Below, piece by piece: positions 41,597-50,500 of a DNA stretch of 64,000 bases (its first letter is position 1; each line of letters starts with the position of its first letter). The notes beneath the pieces were generated by a model. The model had not been told where the DNA came from. It saw only the letters and a program-made list of their open reading frames with translations, and did not search any database. Source of the DNA: Phallusia mammillata. Taxonomy: Eukaryota > Chordata > Ascidiacea > Phlebobranchia > Ascidiidae. The DNA lies in NCBI GenBank assembly GCA_003260075.1, contig QLIY01000159.1:93032-157031 (forward strand), in the 5' to 3' direction. A program made the position numbers and the translations under genes.

Positions 41597-44500
41597 CGGT
41601 GTTATTGTTGTGGTTGTTCTGGTTCTCCTTGTTGTTGCATTCGCTTAGAACTGTCGCTTTATACAAAGCCTTAAGCGGAGATTCATCTTTGCTGCTACTC
41701 CGCGATCTGTTGCCAGAGGAACCGTTTTCCGTCCGTCCCAAAATCTTAGCGAAACTGCTAGACCGAAAAATTCCGCCTTTGTTGTCATTTTTGGGCGATT
41801 TTCCCACTCTGCGAGCTGGGGACACATACTGATAATCCCTTTTTACTTCACCGTCTATTACAACCGGCGGCGTGATCACGTGATCGTCGTGGCCACTTAC
41901 AGTCGAGCTTCGAAATCGCATTCCAATTTTGCCAGGTGATATCGGTGGCTTTGTAGTTAATGTCACCGACAGTCGGTTAGATCCTGAGCTGCCAGCACTG
42001 TCTTGGTGTTGGTCATAAGCCATGGGTAGAGGATAATCCATGTTGTCTTCTTTCTTTTCTTCAACTGCGCCGTTAACTGCTTCTTCCTTGGCAAAAACCT
42101 CGCTATTAATGCTACTTGTCTCCGACTGGTCGTATCTAATAACTTCTTCACTTGGCTCGCGTTTTACAACTCGCGGCGATGTTCTCTGCGAACTTGATGA
42201 ACCGCGATTTGACAGCTTGCGTTTGATGGTGCTTTGCGCGTTCCGCAGTGTCGACCTCAAACTGCTTCCGCCCGCTCCGACTCGCTTGTCCGAATGACTG
42301 CTGCTCGTGTTGCTCAAGGCAGGACTGGGCGCACGCGTTGCCTCTTCTTGAATTGTGCTTTCGTGTGGCGTGAACTCCTTCAGACGCGACTTCTGCAACG
42401 ATCGAAAAGGTCGTGATGACTATTTTAGCGCTAACGAGTCTCAAAGCAGTCACGTTATGTCGATTTTGTGTTGTCGCATGGGCCCTAGCTTTCCTAATAT
42501 GAACCGGTAACGAGATATGCACAGGCCACGATGCTGCCCGAACAACGCGCTTCACAGAAGATGCGACTGATTGTAGATACTATCGTCGAAATTATATCTC
42601 GATTATGGTTATCTGTCTAAGCCGTGACAGTAGTTTTACAGCTGTCGCGCAAATGAAAACCTCATTAGTTGCCAATAACTGGCAATTCTGTGCCAAATTA
42701 TTTACGGGAAAAGCTTTGGAGAAACACTAATGCATTGAGGTAATTAGTGTGGTACCTAATCCCAGGCATTACCAGCTTTCCATTAGCTACAAACCTGTTG
42801 TTCAAAGTTGACTATCATCTCGTCATACTCCAGTTCGAGCTTATTGAGACTTTCCCCAACTGCGCTTCCGAAATCCATTAAGAGTGATCCGCGCCACGCT
42901 TTCTTCTCATGTCTTTGTTCGCTCACCACTTCCATCTTTCTCACTTTCAGTTTCTACCAAGCTTGTAGTGCAACGACCAGCGTCGCTAAATTAAAACACA
43001 AATGAGCATATGATATTAACAGAAACCTGCGTGAAAAACAAAATGGTTTGAACAATGAGGCATTACACGCTTCCTCAGCCGATTTAATATATACCAACAC
43101 AATGCTAGTGTTTAAAGTGCTTAGATATTTAGCACAATTAAACATCATTTGTGACGGCTCCTTCATAGGCTTCCTCGTTGTTTAAATAGCTCTTTCTTCT
43201 ACGGCTTATAGCACTAAGTGGTACGGCACTTTCGAAGCTTAGCATAACGAAGTTCTTACCCGACTGAATTTGCATTAACAGTCGCTTACCTTTTAGTCTG
43301 AACAATGCTTGTGTCAGTTAGCCTAAACATATCAGTAAAGTTATACTAAACGGTGAAGAACCTTTCTCCTATTGGACGTCGTTTAGTCTTCCCTATGGGC
43401 TTCATAAAACAATTACAGGTTTAGCTTTGCCCGAACTACAATCACTGACGCAGCGACATGCAAAAGTATGACGCGCTTTACAACACCACTTGCACTTATG
43501 TTGTAATCGCCCACCTAGTTTTCAAACTTGTGACCACAACCCATGTAAAGAACATTTGCCAATACATCGCGATCTTACTACATTGACTCAGTTCCAGCTC
43601 GTGAGTGGAGCTCAACACACTGACACGAAAAATGCGTCATTTTTTCCCAAAGTTCCCCGAGTTCCGTTTCAAGATGATCTGCAGTTCGCACTGTGATCAA
43701 CTAATCTCGTCGTCATTGCGCTTTGTAGCTTACTACTGATGATTGTGCTGACTGTGCCTGGCGCAAATCATTGTTGCTTGGAGATGAGACAGGAAACGGT
43801 GACATCTCTCTCGATTACGCCACATCATATGTGCAGCAGCAGAACAATTCGAACTACATCACAAACGCTAATCTAACATCGCAGAACTGGGTTATCGATG
43901 TACTGCTTACATCAGTTTATTTTCGTTGCTTCTGGGTCGTCAGCGTGTGTCGAGTCATCCATACAATGTCTGCCTCTGCTTTTTCGTTTAATATCACGAA
44001 AGTTCCGGGATTTCCTTGCGCATTGCAATGCACCACACTTTTACCACAAGCGACAGTTAACCAAGTTCGTACGCAGCGCGGTATTCGTGTCAGTAAAAGT
44101 ATGACGTATTCGACAAAGCGAAATCAGACGTACATAGAAATCTCACATATACAACAGAACCTATTGTTTCTGCACAACTATTTCAAAGTTACACTTGCAA
44201 CTCTACTATTCAGTTTTCAACAGACTTTGGCTTGTAAACAACGTAATGAATCAATAACGAAAACGTGAAGATACACGGTATTACTAATTACCCATTGTCT
44301 CATCTAGACTGAATATGCCAAAAGAAAATCATAAAAAAGAGAGATGTCTGCTCAAAGGTTGTAAATCTTCTAAACTAAGTCATTGCAAGTAACCACTGAC
44401 TTGCATAAATCTGGTGGGCTGAGTCCACTTCACACATATATCAAGTAATAATTTATTGCTTTCATGAACTAAATAAACATTTTCCATTGGGCATAGCCAC

Positions 44501-47500
44501 AACAGTCGCCACCGAACGCCTGTGCCCAAAAGTCACCAGGCTGCTTGCTATTTCCTTCCCTCCTATGTTCAACTTCGGATCATTTTACGTCCTGTGTGCC
44601 CTACGTTCGCCCAACTGCTAATCTAAAGTCAAAACACAATTCCCTACGAATAACTCCCTGTCCAATTAGCGCCCGAACCAGCCGACTGTCCCATGCTGAT
44701 ATTCGCCTGTCAAACAGTTTCCCAAGTGACCAACAAGTGCACTGCCCTAACCTCACCGACCTTACACAGCTGCTGCCAATTGGGATTTATAATGACAAGT
44801 TTTACGGTTTTGTTGTCAAACCTGACTTCAAACTCGTCCCGCTGTGCGATTAAGCAAACAAGTCATTACAGCCTGAAGCAAGCAGCCATCGTTACCTCCA
44901 TACTCGTCTAATTAGCAACACGTCTGACCACTGTAATTACTCTATTCAGAGCACCTCATACCCGATGGAAGTAAAAGACCTGACCAAGAAAATTCGAACC
45001 GTCCTCATGGCAACAGCGGCAATGAAAGAACACAAAGACGATCAAGAGATGCTTGTGGACTTGCAATGCAGCCTCGCCAAGTCATATGCCGCTACCCCGG
45101 AACTGCGCAAAACCTGGCTCGAGTCCATGGCTCGTGCGCACGAGAAGAACGGCAATTATTCAGAGGTTTGTGTGTTGCAGTTTTAATAACTACGCGATTG
45201 ACCACTTCGGGCCGCCAAACACTATGTTGCAATATTTCGTTCACCTCAAAATATTGGTGACATGATTCTGATGACACGAAGTCAGCACGCACAGTTGCGT
45301 TGCGTTACACGTCTTGTCATTTTCCCCTGAAACGTACAGCAGTGAATAAAATGGATAACAAACATTTTTGTCACGTATTTTAAATGCCGCCGGAAAGCAA
45401 CATTTAAATTGTCAAATAACGCGAGTTTATAACGTAACAGTAAACCATGATATGTTCATCCGACCCAGTTGTGATTTCGTATTTTCATTGAATCTTATTA
45501 TGTTGTTTTAGGCTGCCATGTGCTACGTCCACATCGCCGCTTTGGTCGCAGAATATCTCAAGAGAAAAGGTAAAACAATTTTGTCGTTAAACTGTCGCCA
45601 TTGAATTATTCATATCCCCGTGACAGCTGTAAAAAGTCGATTACCGCACATGAGCTCATTTTTTCTTGATGACGTCAGTGCGTGTAGTTAACTTTACAGG
45701 GGCAATTTTTTTTTCTTTTTATGATGGACAACCACCGAACAACAGTTATATTAGGCTTAATTAGTTGTCTAAAATTGTTTGCAGTAAAATACCTATTGAT
45801 TTCTACATTTGATTGAGTATCTTTAAAATCAATCGAAAGCGCAAACTGGAGTAAACATAGCTGTTTTTAAGTAGCAACACCATAATAGACATAATAAGTA
45901 CAAAGGCGGCGAAATTCTATTTTAAAGGGTCTTTTTACTTTTTTGCCTCAACGCGCGAGGCGGGTTGTCTAACAAAACTAGAGTTAATTTTTGACAAATG
46001 CAAACCACATTAGATGTGAAATGTAAAGGACAAACAGCAACAGTTTGTTTCCAAATGTTTTATTACGGCTGATAGAAAAGGACAATCAGGCGAATACGCC
46101 GTCTTCGATTTACACTGGTCTCTCGACGGCTTTTATTTCTCGCGTGTTCGGGACTTCCCCCGACGTGGATGCAGATCGCACTGCAGAGAATGAACAATCA
46201 GATCGCGTGTTTCAACACAGTGAGAAACTGCGATGTTTTTTGTTTCCCAGGCGCAATTATCATTAATTACGTAAACTGAAAATCAAAGATTGATCGATTG
46301 CCCCAATTCTCGGTGATGAAAGAAAAGAGTGAAAATTTGTCGTCACTTTTTCTTTTGCATGTTCAGAGTTTTAAACCTCGCTCCTGATTTAAGATTTGTA
46401 AAGTATCTGTAAATTTATTTTTGAGTCGTTTTTGCCAAAATATCAAAGTTGTCTTGATGTTTATAAAAATCAAAACCAAAAAGCAACTGGGGATCTCCTA
46501 CATGGTTTTGTATTTCAATGCCCTTGAAAAATCATCAATTGATAAAACGCTATTGGGACTACGGTTGAGAAATCATGTCAAAATTTGCATTTGTTTATAG
46601 TCATAATTCCATTGATTTTGATTGATTCTTACATGAGAATCGTACGATTTTCGTTTATACCTTATAAGTACGAAGTCTAAATTGTGATTACTTCAATAGT
46701 GCAACTGATTGTTTTTTTGTTGTTGCATTTTTGACAAAAAATATACATCTATCTTTGGTTGCATGGTTTCAACCATATGTTTCCCTGCTTGTAATTTAGG
46801 CGTGTTTTTTCCCGTGTATTGTGCATTCGAAATGGACGGCGAACATTGCAAGCATGATGTAATCGGGTAATTTCCTGCTATTAGTACGAACGACATGACA
46901 AAGTAATTTGTGACGTTTAAATGTAATAAGACAGATACAAAATATTGCATCGTCACCTCGAATAAGATGACATATTTTAACCGCACAAAATATTTTAATC
47001 TATATATTATATACACCAGGTATTGTAAGCAAAGGTTGCTCTGCATTTCGAACGATTTCTCCCAACGTCGAGAAGGAGGAATCAGCATTGAAAGAGGATG
47101 TTGGGATGCAAGACGTGCAATATGATGAGGTACTTGGCAAACAGCTGTGTAGTTATCAATTCAATTACTTCATAAATATGCATCCGGAATAACACCACAT
47201 GCCAGGAAAAACTCCAAAAAATTCCATAAAAATGGGGAGAAAAAAACAAAACAAAAAACCTTGCATTTAATTAACTCGGAAATATAACTTTAAAACTAAA
47301 TTCTATGATCACAAATGTTCACGGGTTACTAATTAAAAGCTGGAAACCCATCGGGGGTCCGTGATGGCTAAAAATTACGCAAAAGACGTTTTTAAATTTC
47401 TAAACCATACTGTTATATGAATCAGACACTTTTTTCGACAATATGATGGTTTCCATTCTTTTTCCAATAGGCCATACCAGTTTTGTTTCAAGATGTGCAC

Positions 47501-50500
47501 AATTTATTTCGAAAGGGACCGCAATCTTAATGAACTTAAAAAGTGATCTATAAATGAGTTGGAATAGCTTTCCACATTTAATGGCATCGACAATAAATGT
47601 TTCATCGAATGACTTCGGACAACCCAATTTTTTTTTAATTGTTAACTAATTTCGCCGTTTTAGGATGTTCTTACCTTCATGCTCAACAACTGCGTCGATC
47701 ATCTGCAAAAAGCCGAGAGATACGAATTGATGGTTTATATTTACAACATGATTATTCCATATTATGAGAAGCGTAGAGATTATCAGGTAAGTGGACCTAT
47801 TTTGCGACTTCAGCTTTATAATTATCGGGATTTGTGTACAGAAAGTGTCAATAAGGGCTTGGTACCTGATAGGTCATCATGGTACAAAGATAGGATAAGC
47901 GTATCGTACGAGTAATTGTGGCTCCCACTTCCTAAAAGAGACACATATTGTTTTGTCCGCATTTTTGTTGCCCAGCGAGGTTTTGTTTCAGGCATTTGAC
48001 CAAAAAAGAGTGCTTACTAAAAAATATTACACAGATGATAGTTAGCTAGCATTGATCCTTTGTAATTTGACCCCGAATGACCCAGCGGTTAACTTCAGAA
48101 CGAATAGTATAAAACAGCTCATGACCTGAAAGTTACATACATGTTGCTTGGTGTATTACTGGGTGCCTCAAAATATTTTGTAACTTTTAGGTGAATTTAC
48201 CTCTTCATTCTTTACCCCAAATATGTTGATGTTCACAGGACCTAAACTTTAGGCACTTGTTGTGAAAGTGATCCTAGTTTGTTGTTTAATTTTTAATACT
48301 ATATCTGTAATTTTCTTAGCACTATTGCAAGGCAATATTTGTTTTACTGTTGCAGCACTTTTCGTTTTGTAGCACATCTTTTGTGGCAATTGATGTTTAT
48401 TTAATAAAGTGCGAGATGCAAATGACACCAATTTGAATATTTTTTTAGTTGAAAACTCGCTCTTTTCAGGCGCTGATAGATATTTATGGGACGTTAAAAA
48501 GCGGCTACGAAAAAGTTACGGAAGTAAATCGGAATGGAAAGAGATTACTGGGAACATATTTTCGTGTTGCTTTGTACGGTCAGAACTTCTTTGAGGAGGA
48601 AGACGGAAAACAATATATTTACAAGGTCGGTTTGGATTCTGTGCAACTTCTAGAAACTTATACAACAGGTCTCATTTTTTAACCACTGTCTAACAAATAA
48701 TATCAAATGTATGTAGTATATAAAAAAAAATGAAAAAAATTGAAAAAAAAAACGTTTTTTGCATAATCGTTCGTGAATCGTTTTTGGAAGCAACGACCAA
48801 ACCGCGAAATGCAACAACTATATTTTATTCAGGAACCAAAATTGACGCAACTATCGGAGATATCACATCGGTTGCAGCAAATGTATGGAAAGAAATATGG
48901 GAATGACAATATCAAACTTATTCAAGAGTCTGGGAAGGTAACAACAAAAATAAAGAATACAGTTTCGAAACACTTGTGGCACACAATAAAATAATCGAAA
49001 TCGGGAAACTTCGGCTTTCGCATGCCAAGCTATGGTAATACCCCAGTACTGGACCGACTGTGCGATTAAATTGACATGTTTTTGGGTTTTGTTGCCAACC
49101 TAATTAGCAAAGTGCAAAATCTGGCTCTGTTGATTTACAAAACTCTCACCACGATGACTTCTATTAATTGTATACATTGTGAAAATGTAGAATGTCTTCT
49201 AACCTGAATCACTGACGATTATACAAACAATTTAAAAATAGATCAGAATTTTTTAATAAAGGTTAATAAAAGTGGATTTTAACTTGCCTATTTGCGCGAA
49301 AGATCACTTAAAAAGTAAAAACATTCAACTGCCATTTATGAGATATCTGCTCAAACTTGTGACAGAAGAGCAAACAAAATGTTTCTCGTGTTGTCTTTTG
49401 TTAGGTTTTGGCAACCCGAAGTCTTTTTTAACCTAGAAAAGGGACAAAAAACTACGAAGAGAATGTAGTGCCAAATAAACGATAAAAAAGACTTTTTTTT
49501 CGGTTTCGAGATGTAAGATGAACATAAATTCATTGCTGGGATCAGCCCTGAAGCGTCTATGCAGACCAGCGATCACGGCACACTCATATATAAATCACAG
49601 TACGCCAGGCCCATTGAAGGNNNNNNNNNNNNNNNNNNNNNNNNNNNNNNNNNNNNNNNNNNNNNNNNNNNNNNNNNNNNNNNNNNNNNNNNNNNNNNNN
49701 NNNNNNNNNNNNNNNNNNNNNNNNNNNNNNNNNNNNNNNNNNNNGACGATGCAACAGGAAGAGTCGACTGCTCTTGAACATTTTCAGCAGAATTGCGGTC
49801 ATTCAGTAAAACACAATCAGAACTTGTGGTGCCGTTGGCAGATGCGGTTTCGGGGGTTAGAGCAACAGTACGTGTTTTCGGTTTACCAGAAAAGAACTGC
49901 TTTATACTTCGATTGTTTGGTTTATCAGAGGATAAGCGTTTACGCTGCGACATTTTCACCTGAAATACCTCACAAAAACTTAAAATTTTTAAGTTAACAA
50001 ATAGAAAGAGTATTTAAGAAATAGCCTATTCTAAATTTTATCGCAAAAACAATCTTTCTATCTCAAAAATGCTCAAGATAGCGACTGTCACGTCTTCCTT
50101 TTCTTTTACCAGGAAAGAGATCGCTGATCAATTAACGACTGAATAGTTCTACTTCTGAGATCGCTGATCAAAATCTTCAGAGAACTGGCAAAAAGGGCGA
50201 TGTAATCTACAATAGCACTTGCAAATAACGCATTAAAACTTGATAGCAACTGTCAGCACTTCAACGTATTTCTTAATTTCTGTCCTTCCTCTCTTTACAT
50301 TGTAGCGTTTCAACCAATGTTTGCGCAAACAAAGTGACAACAAACGTATTTACACATAGCTGAAAATATACTATGTTAATATTTAGAGCTAAATCAGGGG
50401 TGCACAACCTGCGGCCGTACGGCCACCTGCGGCCGCGGAGACGAGTTTGTGCGGCCGTGACCATGTATGTTAAAATACATGTACTGGCTGTCGTGACGTA

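Larger units (their letters stand above)
39687..44949. other. 5.3-kb DOCK intron 36
   Basis: Second-largest intron. It contains a tandem duplication, a 90-bp hAT-type MITE, a 9-bp-arm hairpin at 40736-40765 and an antisense gene (41487-42935). The stretches 40080-41480 and 42940-44949 show nothing further. Short ORFs there (for example 43771-44268) resemble no protein I know. Confidence 0.5.

Noticed and set aside
43771..44268. 165-codon ORF (+) in DOCK intron 36
   Set aside because: No similarity to any family I know, biased toward intronic composition, no flanking splice or promoter signal, and not in a DOCK-compatible frame.
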